Positions 1-6,735 are shown, counted from the stretch's first letter. The stretch: DNA of 16,379 nucleotides from CAZKXU01 sp964556665 (GCA_964556665.1 CAZKXU010000081.1:1-16379), one strand, 5' to 3'. Made by a program: numbers and translations. The notes: a model not told the origin generated them from the letters alone.

Positions 1-95
1 CGAGCCTGCGGCTCGGCTGGCCATCCATGGCCAGCCTATAGCGAGTGAGATAAGTTCGTAGCGAATTTCGCTACTGACTTATCTCACTCGCTATA
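1..95. repeat. Cluster of three adjacent perfect or near-perfect palindromes
   Basis: Three hairpins lie end to end. The first (1-15) pairs CGAGCC with GGCTCG around a 3-base loop. The second (15-36) pairs GGCTGGCCAT with ATGGCCAGCC around two bases. The third (37-95) pairs TATAGCGAGTGAGATAAGT with its exact complement at 77-95. Inside it GTAGCGAA pairs with TTCGCTAC, with only a TC/TG mismatch between the two stems. No T-tract follows on either strand, so a classical intrinsic terminator is not obvious. The cluster lies about 80 bases beyond the stop of the minus-strand ftsB/DUF721 pair and could act as a transcription end, mRNA-stabilising structure or REP-type repeat. The window starts at its edge, so it may continue to the left. 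Confidence 0.8.
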
Positions 96-175
96 AATTT
101 TGGCTCAGAAAACGTGACCTAGTAGCTGTGCAAAAAGGGAAAACCCCGGCTAAAGAAATCTCAGCTTCTTAAAGT

Positions 176-529
176 TTAGAAGGCCCCTACACAAAACCGC
201 ACATCCTCCACTATATCATCTGAATTCATGTACGGTTTAAGTCGCTTCAAAATGAGCTCTTTCTGAAAAGTGAGTTCCTGTGCCCAGATAGAGTCCTTTA
301 CTCTAACGACAAGTGCATTGCCACGAATACATTCCGGCTTGCTGCGTTTAGCGATCTCTTCACCAACTATCTCTTTCCAACTTAATACAAATTGATAACG
401 AGCAATCTCCTTCTCTAAGCCGAATTTTCGTAAGGCGATGGCGAGCGTGTCTTTAACGTCGATAAAATTCTCCCGCTTCGGGCGAAATTCAGTGCGCGGT
501 ACAAAGCGCTTTTTGTTGGTTGAATTCAT
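176..529 (-). CDS. DUF721 / DciA-like protein
   Basis: The product is 117 residues and matches the DUF721 pattern. A helical N-terminal half contains WKEIVGEEIAKRSKP (about residues 51-65), followed by a short beta-alpha unit with LVVRVKDSIWAQEL and a run ending in V.DVRFCVGAF. DUF721 includes DciA, which helps load the replicative helicase in bacteria lacking DnaC, but many members are uncharacterised, so I do not assign that role firmly. The start ATG (529) overlaps the ftsB stop as ATGA, and GGAGAGAG lies just upstream, so the two genes are probably translationally coupled. The basic N-terminus (KKRFVPRTEFRPKRE) could contact nucleic acid; that is inference. Confidence 0.75.
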   Translation of the reverse strand: MNSTNKKRFVPRTEFRPKRENFIDVKDTLAIALRKFGLEKEIARYQFVLSWKEIVGEEIAKRSKPECIRGNALVVRVKDSIWAQELTFQKELILKRLKPYMNSDDIVEDVRFCVGAF

Positions 530-801
530 CTCTCTCCAAATACAAATATACGCTCATCAGCGCGAGCCATGCCGAGTTCGTTTCGTGCAGCTTTTTCAAG
601 CGCCCGACTATCTGTCTGCAGCTGATATATATTCCTTTTAACCGTCAAATTATGCTGGCGCGCCGCTTCATTTTCGGCACGCTGCTCCTTAAGACCTGCA
701 GCGATGCTTCTATACTCACGAATACTTCCATCCCCTAACAACGAAAGCAGTAAGGTCACGACTGCCAGTGAAAGTATAATAACTGGGGTTAAAGACCTCA
801 T
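526..801 (-). CDS. ftsB: FtsB/DivIC-type septum formation initiator
   Basis: This is a 91-residue bitopic protein with the FtsB layout: a very short N-terminus, one membrane segment (about residues 6-22, rich in L, V and I), then a charged coiled coil (about 28-75) and a short extracytoplasmic tail. FtsB joins FtsL and FtsQ in the divisome and is needed for septal peptidoglycan synthesis. The length is normal for the family. The end of the coil (ALEKAARNELGMARADERIFVFGE) follows the conserved pattern in which a long coil leads into a segment near E..AR.ELGM. It overlaps the downstream DUF721 gene by four bases. Enolase and ftsB are neighbours in many proteobacteria. Here enolase is on the opposite strand about 2.1 kb away, with cassette-like DNA in between. 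I saw no strong ribosome binding site before its ATG. Confidence 0.85.
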   Translation of the reverse strand: MRSLTPVIILSLAVVTLLLSLLGDGSIREYRSIAAGLKEQRAENEAARQHNLTVKRNIYQLQTDSRALEKAARNELGMARADERIFVFGER

Positions 802-1166
802 ACGGTAAAGATATCATATAGCGCATAGGTGAGGAAGCATTGGAATTAAGGATAAATATATAGCAAGTTCGGCACATGTGCGTGGGTGTTGGCAGCACTG
901 TTTCACCTGCTCACCCCACCACGTCCCGAGCCTCAATTCATTCCTAGCTGGCCCATCGACATGGACCCCTTGAACTGGGAGACAAAAAGGGCTATCCCCT
1001 CTTGTCCCCTCACTAAAGGTAGCTACGAGTAAATAAAGATCCACCTATATTTCTTAGCTTATCACTTATGATTAATATATAATTGGACATCAATTGCGCC
1101 GCAGCGAGACCGTTGAAAGTAATTCGAGATTTTCTGCTGCCGGTCGGCCCACCACGCGGTAATTCG
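802..1166. other. Gene-poor stretch between ftsB and the first cassette-like gene
   Basis: I find no convincing gene here. Short reading frames exist on both strands (for example a minus frame over 814-1044 and a plus frame ending near 1032), but none has a signal, domain pattern or ribosome binding site. The AT-rich segment at about 1040-1085 could hold promoters. The sequence GTTAACA at 1166-1172 marks the probable left edge of the cassette-like DNA. I saw no integrase gene and no complete attI or attC upstream of it. The ftsB promoter presumably lies near 802-880 on the minus strand, but I could not pick a clear -35/-10 pair. Confidence 0.5.
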
Positions 1167-1176
1167 TTAACAATTT

Positions 1177-1659
1177 GTGCAAATGACTAGCCGAAACAGA
1201 TTCGATTCTCTGCTAAATTCAGCCTTTGAGATACTTGAGAGGCTGCTATATGGATATAATTTTGAAGTGTTTTTACAGCACTATTTTGCACCAGCATCTC
1301 AATCAACAAATAATTTACATGATGCATTAAGCTCTATGTTGAAAAAAGAAAAGATTGATTTAGTTAAAGTAAAGCCGATTGAAGTCAATGAAATATTGGC
1401 TCAATTAGAAGAGTTTTTATTACATGAAGGAGGAGAACATTCAGGGCCGCTTACGAAAAATTTAAACTCACAGGAATTTAAAGAAAAATACAATTTTGTA
1501 CGAACTGAACCTAGAGAACTTTGCAAGAATGCAGGCAAGATAGAAAGTTTCATCCTTGACGATGAAAGCCATCCAGCCTATCCTGTATATTTGGGTTTTA
1601 CATACGCAATTTACACAGGAAATGGGATGCATGTTGTAATTGGCTCATCCTCAGACTAG
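1177..1659 (+). CDS. Unknown protein in a cassette-like unit
   Basis: This is a 160-residue protein that I do not recognise. It starts with GTG at 1177; an ATG two codons later (1183) is equally possible, and no ribosome binding site is evident for either. It is AT-rich compared with the core genes. It looks soluble, with no signal peptide or membrane segment. A helical N-terminal half has RNRFDSLLNSAFEILERLLYGYNF and a charged LKKEKIDLVKVKPIEVNE region. The C-terminal part (about 120-160) looks like a small beta region, with YPVYLGFTYAIYTGNGMHVVIG. The stop lies 12 bases before a good attC-like site, typical of an integron cassette gene. Many cassette genes encode orphan proteins or small defence and toxin-antitoxin functions, but nothing in this sequence points to one of these. 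Confidence 0.65.
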   Translation: MQMTSRNRFDSLLNSAFEILERLLYGYNFEVFLQHYFAPASQSTNNLHDALSSMLKKEKIDLVKVKPIEVNEILAQLEEFLLHEGGEHSGPLTKNLNSQEFKEKYNFVRTEPRELCKNAGKIESFILDDESHPAYPVYLGFTYAIYTGNGMHVVIGSSSD

Positions 1660-1671
1660 TGATATTAAAAT

Positions 1672-1732
1672 GGTTAACAAACTAAAACACTGGACGCAGT
1701 CACGTCTGCGCCAGTATTTGTTCACGTTAGGT
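1672..1732 (+). other. attC-like recombination site 1
   Basis: The site begins with R'' GGTTAAC (1672-1678) and ends with R' GTTAGGT (1726-1732), which fits the consensus GTTRRRY. Between them ACTGG-A-CGCAG (1689-1699) pairs with CTGCG-CCAGT (1706-1715) around a 6-base loop. This leaves A1694 unpaired. A single extrahelical base in exactly this arm is the hallmark of attC sites; from memory, the aadA-type attC has the same stem-A-CGC arrangement. The spacers between R and L boxes are near symmetric at about 8-10 bases. The total length of 61 bp is in the normal range. One R'' position deviates from RYYYAAC. Confidence 0.75.
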
Positions 1733-1845
1733 GTTTATTTGAATGAAAGGATGGGGCCATACCTGCTATTTTGTAAGGTCTCAACGTAGCTGCCGACAAG
1801 TTCATGATAATGAAGGTGTTCTATGCGAACACATAAGTGGAGAGC

Positions 1846-1851
1846 AGGAGG
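1846..1851 (+). promoter_or_regulatory. Ribosome binding site fixing the start of the OmpV/MipA-like gene
   Basis: AGGAGG lies 6 bases before the ATG at 1858. The reading frame stays open to a GTG at 1837, but that start would place this perfect Shine-Dalgarno sequence inside the gene and put seven charged or polar residues before the signal peptide. The ATG at 1858 is therefore preferred. Confidence 0.85.
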
Positions 1852-1857
1852 AATTAT

Positions 1858-2688
1858 ATGAGAAAACTTAAACTGATAACAACTATTTTATTGGCGATCA
1901 CCGTACTCAGTCTAACAGGGGCTCATGCTGAGAATGAGGCACCTCTTTTTCCTTTGCCTTTTACCCCGGACTTTACCCGAGGCGGTGGTTGGGGATTCGC
2001 CGTTGGTTTGGGGGTCGAGTATGAAAACGCCTACGTTGGTTCGGATGAATATGAATTTGAATTGGATCCGGCCGGGGCCGTCCAATGGAGAATGGAAAAC
2101 CATCTTTTCTCTTGGGAAGGACTGGAACTATCATGGACGACTCGCCAGAACGATCAGTGGTACTTCCAGGTCGACTTGGGTCTAGATGGTGAACGTGAGG
2201 AAGATGATTCTGATGACGGCAGGCTGGACGGCCTTGATGAGAGAGATGATGAGTTTACAGGTACGGGTGAGGTCAGGTATGCCCTTGATGGAGAGTGGCG
2301 AAATTATGTCGGTACTCGGATTTCTACGGGTGATAGAGATTTCGGTAAACTGGGGTTCATCTTTATAGGGCACCGGTTCGGCGACCGTCAAGACGGCGGT
2401 GGAACAGAAGCTTTTCTCTTTGCCACATTTGCTGACAGTAACAACCTGAATAGAGATTTTGGAGTTAGCCAATCAGAGACTGCTGCGTCCGGACTTGCGA
2501 AGACGGATCTGGATAGCGGATACCGCTCATCCGGCCTGCGCCTTGTAGATCGTCGATTTGTCGGCGAGCATATTCAAATCGTATCCGGCCTGGAATTTCA
2601 GTACTATGGCAGCAATGTGCAAGATAGTCCCATTGCTCGTGAAGATTTTGCAGCGGAAGTAGAGCTGGGCATACTCTACCACTTTTAA
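1858..2688 (+). CDS. MipA/OmpV-like outer membrane protein
   Basis: The product is 276 residues from the ATG at 1858. It has a standard signal peptide (residues 1-24, basic MRKLK, hydrophobic core, cleavage after AHA). The mature part alternates aromatic and glycine-rich strands with acidic loops, for example the very acidic loop near residues 113-135 (EREEDDSDDGRLDGLDERDD). It ends in a short strand with a terminal phenylalanine (LYHF), the usual outer-membrane beta-barrel sorting signal. The early G(W)GFAVGLGVEYENAYVGSD segment resembles MipA/OmpV (MltA-interacting protein) barrels, in which a scaffold for murein synthesis was described for E. coli MipA. The exact function here is unknown. 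It is unusual that a barrel gene sits in a cassette-like unit. About 125 bases separate its start from the previous attC, enough for its own promoter. Confidence 0.7.
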   Translation: MRKLKLITTILLAITVLSLTGAHAENEAPLFPLPFTPDFTRGGGWGFAVGLGVEYENAYVGSDEYEFELDPAGAVQWRMENHLFSWEGLELSWTTRQNDQWYFQVDLGLDGEREEDDSDDGRLDGLDERDDEFTGTGEVRYALDGEWRNYVGTRISTGDRDFGKLGFIFIGHRFGDRQDGGGTEAFLFATFADSNNLNRDFGVSQSETAASGLAKTDLDSGYRSSGLRLVDRRFVGEHIQIVSGLEFQYYGSNVQDSPIAREDFAAEVELGILYHF

Positions 2689-2696
2689 GCATCATC

Positions 2697-2791
2697 ACCT
2701 AACAACCAAATGGAGCCGACGGCGGGCCTAGGGTTATTTTACACTCCGAGTTCTAAGGTAACCGCGCGGAGGCTCATTTTAACCGTTATTC
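2697..2791 (+). other. attC-like recombination site 2
   Basis: R'' ACCTAAC (2697-2703) fits RYYYAAC exactly. R' is GTTATTC (2785-2791), which departs from GTTRRRY at two inner positions. AAATG-G-AGCC (2708-2717) pairs with GGCT-CATTT (2771-2779), leaving G2713 extrahelical, and TAAC of R'' pairs with GTTA of R'. A secondary stem GGTTA/TAACC (about 2732-2736 and 2759-2763) lies in the long central part. The length is 95 bp, within the range of longer attC sites such as those of vibrio superintegrons. It begins 8 bases after the stop codon of the barrel gene. The inner stem is less regular than in site 1. Confidence 0.55.
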
Positions 2792-2839
2792 TGTCACTCA
2801 GTATAATTTCACCTCAATATCGGACATCAACAGGTACAA

Positions 2840-2868
2840 TTGAAATCATTGCTCATCTGACATAAGAT
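2840..2868 (+). promoter_or_regulatory. Candidate promoter for enolase
   Basis: TTGAAA (2840-2845) and TAAGAT (2863-2868) are separated by 17 bases, matching a sigma-70-type promoter spacing. The distance to the enolase ATG is about 46 bases. The -10 box is only a partial match to TATAAT. The element lies beyond the second attC-like site, so enolase would not depend on the cassette genes for transcription. Confidence 0.45.
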
Positions 2869-2914
2869 TACGCCCTGAAACGGCCATTTTGCCTTTTAAT
2901 TCTAGGAGCTAAAA

Positions 2915-4207
2915 ATGTCTAACCAATCCAGTTCAAATATAGCTGATATTACAGCCTTCGAGTGTCTTGACTCACGAGGCTTTCCTACCCTCTCGGCCAC
3001 AGTTACCTTAGCAGATGGCAGCCATGGAACAGCTATGGTTCCGTCAGGCGCCTCTACCGGGGAGTACGAAGCACATGAACTTAGAGATGGTGACAAGGAA
3101 CGTTATTTAGGCAAGGGCGTTCTCAGGGCAGTCGAAAATATTAAAGAACGAATACAGCCTGCTCTACGTGGAGTAAGTGCAGTTGAGCAGTCGGCTCTAG
3201 ATAGAAGACTGATAGAATTGGATGGTACAGCTAGCAAATCAGAGCTAGGTGCAAATGCTATCCTTGGAGTTAGTTTGGCCGCTGCACATGCTGCCGCTAA
3301 TTTTCTAAACATTCCTCTTTTTAGACACCTAGGCGGTGCAAATGCACGCAAAATCCCGGTACCACTCGTTAATGTACTTAATGGCGGTGCGCATGCTGCA
3401 AATTCACTAGATTTTCAGGAGTTTATGCTGGTGCCTACTTATTCCTCCACATTTTTTGAAAATATTAGGGTGGCAGCTGAGGTTTTCCATACACTGAAAA
3501 AAAACTTAATTAAAAAGGGGCTGTCTGTAGGCCTTGGAGATGAAGGTGGCTTTGCCCCACAGCTTGAATCAGGGGAGAAGGCAATTGAGGCCTTACTTGA
3601 AGCCATCACGGATGCTGGCTACAAGCCAGGCAGCGAGGTCTCAATTGCACTTGACTGCGCAGCCAGTGAGCTCTTTGATGAAAAGAGCGGCAAGTATATT
3701 TTCAAGAAAAGCAGCAAAGATGCACTGACCTCAGATCAGATGATCGCGCTTTATGAAGGTTGGATATCGAAATATCCGATTGTAAGTATAGAAGATGGGC
3801 TCGATGAAAACGACTGGCAAGGTTGGCATACTTTAACCGAACGAGTAGGTGAGCAGGTGCAACTAGTTGGAGACGATCTTTTTGTAACAAACACAAGCCG
3901 CTTACAGCAGGGCATCGAACAAGGCGTAGGAAACTCAATCCTTATTAAACTAAACCAGATCGGTACTGTTACCGAGACGCTTGAGGCCATAAGCCTAGCA
4001 CATGAGAACAGCTACCGCGCCATCGTCTCGCACCGCTCAGGAGAGACAGAGGACACCTCTATAGCAGATCTCGCCGTTGCAACCGGAGCGGGTCAGATAA
4101 AAACTGGCTCGGTCTGTCGTGGGGAAAGAACTGCTAAATATAACCGCCTATTATGGATAGAGACATTCCTTGCTGGGGAAGGTTATATTGAGAATCCGTT
4201 TGTATAG
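2915..4207 (+). CDS. eno: Enolase (phosphopyruvate hydratase)
   Basis: This 430-residue protein is full length for bacterial enolase, which interconverts 2-phosphoglycerate and phosphoenolpyruvate in the cytoplasm. The catalytic set is present: E169 (in QEF), E210 (GDEGGFAP), K345 (IKLNQIG), H373 and the SHRSGETED loop (372-380), and K396 (GQIKTGS). The three magnesium ligands D247, E293 (IEDGL) and D320 (GDDLFVTN) are also present, as is the mobile loop SGAST (44-48). Several normally rigid positions differ: DSRGFPT replaces the usual DSRGNPT, and GGAHAANSLDFQEF replaces GG.HADN..D.QEF. All essential residues remain, so it is probably active. A ribosome binding site AGGAG (2904-2908) lies 6 bases before the ATG. 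Confidence 0.97.
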   Translation: MSNQSSSNIADITAFECLDSRGFPTLSATVTLADGSHGTAMVPSGASTGEYEAHELRDGDKERYLGKGVLRAVENIKERIQPALRGVSAVEQSALDRRLIELDGTASKSELGANAILGVSLAAAHAAANFLNIPLFRHLGGANARKIPVPLVNVLNGGAHAANSLDFQEFMLVPTYSSTFFENIRVAAEVFHTLKKNLIKKGLSVGLGDEGGFAPQLESGEKAIEALLEAITDAGYKPGSEVSIALDCAASELFDEKSGKYIFKKSSKDALTSDQMIALYEGWISKYPIVSIEDGLDENDWQGWHTLTERVGEQVQLVGDDLFVTNTSRLQQGIEQGVGNSILIKLNQIGTVTETLEAISLAHENSYRAIVSHRSGETEDTSIADLAVATGAGQIKTGSVCRGERTAKYNRLLWIETFLAGEGYIENPFV

Positions 4208-4224
4208 TAAATTAACCGCATATA

Positions 4225-4257
4225 CCGCAATTCTCAGACTTCATATGAGAATTGCGG
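4225..4257. terminator. Perfect 12-bp hairpin after enolase
   Basis: CCGCAATTCTCA (4225-4236) pairs perfectly with TGAGAATTGCGG (4246-4257) around a 9-base loop. It starts 17 bases after the enolase stop. There is no T-tract on the plus strand, so it may end or stabilise the enolase transcript rather than be a standard intrinsic terminator. It separates enolase from lnt. Confidence 0.55.
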
Positions 4258-4317
4258 GCTAGTTAAAGCCAAAATTCAGTCTTCCCTTATATCTTCTACT
4301 TCGCATACCATTCCACT

Positions 4318-5847
4318 ATGAGCAAACCACGCCTACAGCCTTATATTTACGGAACTCTATCCGGCATCTGTACCGCTACTGCATTTATCACTCCAAACAC
4401 TATCTTTTCTAGCTGCTTAGGTTGGATTGCAGTCGCAGCATTGGTGCTGCTGATGCGCCTTTCAAATCGGCCTTACCTTGATACTTACATAGCCGGAATA
4501 GTTGCTAATGCAGCTGGGTTTTACTGGCTTTACTTTACGATCGGTGACTTCGGAGGATTCTCAGCTCTAGAAGCTCTCTCTATCTATGCGCTATTTGTCC
4601 TCGTTAGTTCGATACAGTTCCCCGTTTTTGCGCTGCTATACAGATATCTGCCTGCCTTCGTAGATACCTGGGGGATTAGAGCCGCTACTGCTTGGGTCTT
4701 TACTGAGACAGTGCCGATACGAATCTTCCCCTGGAACTATGGCCATACACAGCTTTCATTCTCAGCCTTTGCACAAAGCGCCGATCTCGCAGGATCTCTA
4801 TTAATATCCTTTATGATGTTCTGGGTTGTAGAGAGCGCTTTTAAAATATTTGCATTCTCTGAGCGCCGCAAACAGCTCTGGGTCCCACTTGCTCTAATGA
4901 TCGTCTTGATTGTTTATGGCTATCAGAGAATTGCATATATTTCAGCTCTTAAACCGCCACAACAAGAGGTTGCAATAGTGCAGGCAAACATCTCAACAGA
5001 GGAGAAGCACAATATTAAATTCTTCCTTGAGAATTTCGATTCATATGTACGACTTAGCAAGGCTGTAGCTAAGTCAAATCGGCTAATTGTTTGGCCTGAA
5101 TCTACATTAATGCAGTGGGTCTACGCCTCAGTTGGATCAACAAAGAATGACCCACGTTTACCTGATCTTGGAACAGGTATCTCTTATTTAGTGGGAGCAC
5201 TTACATTTGACTCAAAGAAGCAGCTATTTAATAGCGCCCTACCTATATATCAGGATGGTACGGTGCCATACCCGTATCACAAACAGGTGCTTATGCCGTT
5301 CGGCGAATATGTGCCTTTAGTTTCAGTATTTCCCTGGTTAAGGAATCTAGTCATTAATGAGACTGACTTTACACCTGGAGATGGGGTGGTAGTATTTCGA
5401 TACCCTATCACTAACGACCAGGGCAAAGTAAATTTCGTCAAAGTTTCCCCCCTTATCTGCTACGAAGATGTAATGCCTGAACTTTCCCGACAAGCTACAT
5501 TGGCTGGCGCCGATCTTCTGATTAACATTACTAATGACGCCTGGTTCGGAAAATCAGCTGCTCCTTATCAGCATCATCTCATCGCCTCCTTTAGAGCAAT
5601 AGAGAATAGAAGAACTCTTATTAGGTCAACAAACTCAGGGCTTAGTGCTATAGTAAATCCGCTTGGAGAGACTATTGCCCAAATTCCTATCTTTTCAGAA
5701 GGCACCGCATTAGCTAGCGTAGATTTACTGGATGAAATGACCGTCTATACTCTGTATGGCTATAGCATCTGGTGGATATTAGCGGTTTTGTCCCTGGTTT
5801 TTACATTAATTGGCATGGTTCGGGAGGATAATAAACAACATGAATAA
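4318..5847 (+). CDS. lnt: Apolipoprotein N-acyltransferase
   Basis: This 509-residue inner-membrane enzyme adds the third acyl chain to the N-terminal cysteine of lipoproteins, the last step of lipoprotein maturation. The layout fits Lnt: about six hydrophobic segments in residues 10-205, a periplasmic nitrilase-like domain (about 215-470), and a final membrane segment (about 482-501). The catalytic triad is visible as E261 (VWPES), K322 (YHKQVLMPFGEYVP) and C381 (LICYEDV). The downstream LLINITNDAWFG (401-411) and AIENRR (427-432) segments are also typical. The ATG at 4318 has no clear Shine-Dalgarno sequence; I kept it because it gives a normal N-terminus. Its last 8 bases overlap the start of an OmpA-type lipoprotein gene, whose product is a likely substrate. 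Confidence 0.95.
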   Translation: MSKPRLQPYIYGTLSGICTATAFITPNTIFSSCLGWIAVAALVLLMRLSNRPYLDTYIAGIVANAAGFYWLYFTIGDFGGFSALEALSIYALFVLVSSIQFPVFALLYRYLPAFVDTWGIRAATAWVFTETVPIRIFPWNYGHTQLSFSAFAQSADLAGSLLISFMMFWVVESAFKIFAFSERRKQLWVPLALMIVLIVYGYQRIAYISALKPPQQEVAIVQANISTEEKHNIKFFLENFDSYVRLSKAVAKSNRLIVWPESTLMQWVYASVGSTKNDPRLPDLGTGISYLVGALTFDSKKQLFNSALPIYQDGTVPYPYHKQVLMPFGEYVPLVSVFPWLRNLVINETDFTPGDGVVVFRYPITNDQGKVNFVKVSPLICYEDVMPELSRQATLAGADLLINITNDAWFGKSAAPYQHHLIASFRAIENRRTLIRSTNSGLSAIVNPLGETIAQIPIFSEGTALASVDLLDEMTVYTLYGYSIWWILAVLSLVFTLIGMVREDNKQHE

Positions 5848-6535
5848 ACTAACACTACTTTTGTCAGCCGTAATTCTAGCAGCTTGCTCAACACCTCAGC
5901 CGGGCGCGGATAAAACTCAAGGTGGGGTGATAGTAGGATCGGCTTGGGGTGCTGGTACCGGTGCAATTATAGGCAATCAACTAAGTCTAGCTGGTGAAGG
6001 GGCTGCTGTTGGAGCCGGACTTGGTCTTGTTGCTGGCGCTCTTGGTGGAGGCACACACGATTACAATGAGCGGGCAATGCTTAAACAGCAGGAGGCCATA
6101 GGCGCTGTACATGCACAGAACGAAGCAAATGCAGACCAGCTTGCAGCCATTCAATCTAAACTTGATCAATCTATAGCGGCAGGCTCAGTGGTAAGCGGAG
6201 GCGTTTTTCAGGTCTTCTTTGATACTGATGCAAGCTCACTTCGAAGCGGCTCGGTTGCGAATCTACAGATCATTGCTGATAGTTTAAAAGCGAGCCCGTT
6301 TGCTTATGTGATCAATGTTGTTGGTCATACAGACGACAGCGGCACACCTGAATATAACCAAAAACTCTCCGAGGCGCGCGCCCGTACTGTTAGTGCTTAC
6401 ATTGCGGAACGCGGTGTAAGCCTGGATCGTTTACAGGTCAAAAGCTTTGGAAGCACTAGACCTATCGCATCAAATACAACTGAAGTTGGAAGGCAGCTAA
6501 ACAACAGGGTTGATCTGTATATTGGCAGGCAGTAG
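5840..6535 (+). CDS. OmpA-domain lipoprotein with glycine zipper (YfiB/Pal-like)
   Basis: The product is 231 residues from the ATG at 5840. The frame is open to a TTG at 5810, but the ATG gives a clean lipoprotein signal (MNKLTLLLSAVILAAC) with lipobox LAAC and Cys16. It also has GGGAGG about 12 bases upstream. Serine at +2 predicts outer-membrane sorting. A glycine-rich zipper segment (about residues 30-75) could insert into or associate with membrane. A coiled region follows, then a C-terminal OmpA/MotB peptidoglycan-binding domain (about 120-231). That domain has FFDTDASSL, VVGHTDDSGTPEYN, LSEARARTV and FGSTRPIASN; the D and R that hold diaminopimelate are in GHTDDSG and SEARAR. It probably tethers the outer membrane to the cell wall. 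It overlaps lnt by 8 bases. A fragment of its 3' end recurs at 10476-10557. Confidence 0.9.
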   Translation: MNKLTLLLSAVILAACSTPQPGADKTQGGVIVGSAWGAGTGAIIGNQLSLAGEGAAVGAGLGLVAGALGGGTHDYNERAMLKQQEAIGAVHAQNEANADQLAAIQSKLDQSIAAGSVVSGGVFQVFFDTDASSLRSGSVANLQIIADSLKASPFAYVINVVGHTDDSGTPEYNQKLSEARARTVSAYIAERGVSLDRLQVKSFGSTRPIASNTTEVGRQLNNRVDLYIGRQ

Positions 6536-6624
6536 TTTTCTACTGGGAGCGCATCTTGCCCGCAAACGAAGTAGCTGCAACTACGTAGCGGGCTGGAAGC
6601 CCACGCTCCCAGTAACCATTACTA
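6446..6624 (+). repeat. Direct repeat copy 1 (OmpA-type gene 3' end plus REP-like palindrome)
   Basis: This 179-bp segment is repeated at 10466-10647. The two copies differ only by an extra AG after TTTGGAAG and one extra G near the second arm of the palindrome in copy 2. Copy 1 covers the last 90 bases of the intact lipoprotein gene, the 74-bp palindrome and the sequence CCATTACTA. Identity stops at 6624/6625. In copy 2 the same point is the stop codon of the convergent gene at 10645. The two copies bracket about 3.84 kb of accessory DNA. Confidence 0.95.
6541..6614. repeat. REP-like 74-bp palindrome, copy 1
   Basis: TACTGGGAGCG (6541-6551) pairs perfectly with CGCTCCCAGTA (6604-6614). Further in, GCCCGC (6558-6563) pairs with GCGGGC (6588-6593), separated from the outer stem by an asymmetric internal loop. 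GTAG/CTAC forms a small tip. The layout resembles repetitive extragenic palindromes that are mobilised by tyrosine (Y1) transposases and often sit at convergent gene ends. It starts 6 bases after the lipoprotein stop codon and could also serve as a transcript end. No T-tract is present. Confidence 0.75.
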
Positions 6625-6733
6625 TAATTGCCCTAACTGCAAATGTAGCACCTCCATCTGTATCGTCCCATCTATAAGCTCCTTTGCCCTTAGCCTGGAA
6701 GTCTGTTTTGGAGTATCCATATGAAGGTAACAT
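6581..6733 (-). pseudogene. Possible 3' remnant of an unknown gene
   Basis: Read on the minus strand, 6625-6733 gives protein-like sequence (YGYSKTDFQAKG, YRWDDTDGGATFAVRAI) with an even codon mix. The frame then runs on into the repeat copy and stops at 6581. Upstream, an in-frame TGA lies inside the end of the MITE-like element at 6736. It therefore looks like the C-terminal end of a larger protein, cut on one side by the small element and on the other by the repeat junction at 6624/6625. I do not recognise the family. Chance open frame is a real alternative for so short a piece. Confidence 0.3.
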
Positions 6734-6735
6734 AG

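Larger units (their letters stand above)
1167..2785 (+). mobile_element. Two integron-type gene cassettes without an integrase (CALIN-like)
   Basis: Two single-gene units lie head to tail. Unit 1 (about 1167-1726) carries the 160-residue unknown protein. Unit 2 (about 1727-2785) carries the MipA/OmpV-like protein. Each open reading frame stops 8-12 bases before an attC-like imperfect palindrome, which is the classic cassette layout. The left edge is G/TTAACA (1166-1172), which differs from the R' consensus GTTRRRY at its end; it could be a degenerate or secondary integration site. No intI gene is present in the window. The units sit between two core genes, ftsB and enolase. The call rests mainly on the strength of the first attC; the second is more degenerate. 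Confidence 0.6.

Noticed and set aside
814..1044. A 76-codon minus-strand reading frame between ftsB and the cassettes
   Set aside because: It has no ribosome binding site, signal, domain pattern or convincing protein composition.
1085..2830. GGACATCAA at 1085-1093 and 2822-2830 as a target duplication around the cassettes
   Set aside because: Nine-base matches are expected by chance at this scale, and cassette integration does not create such duplications.
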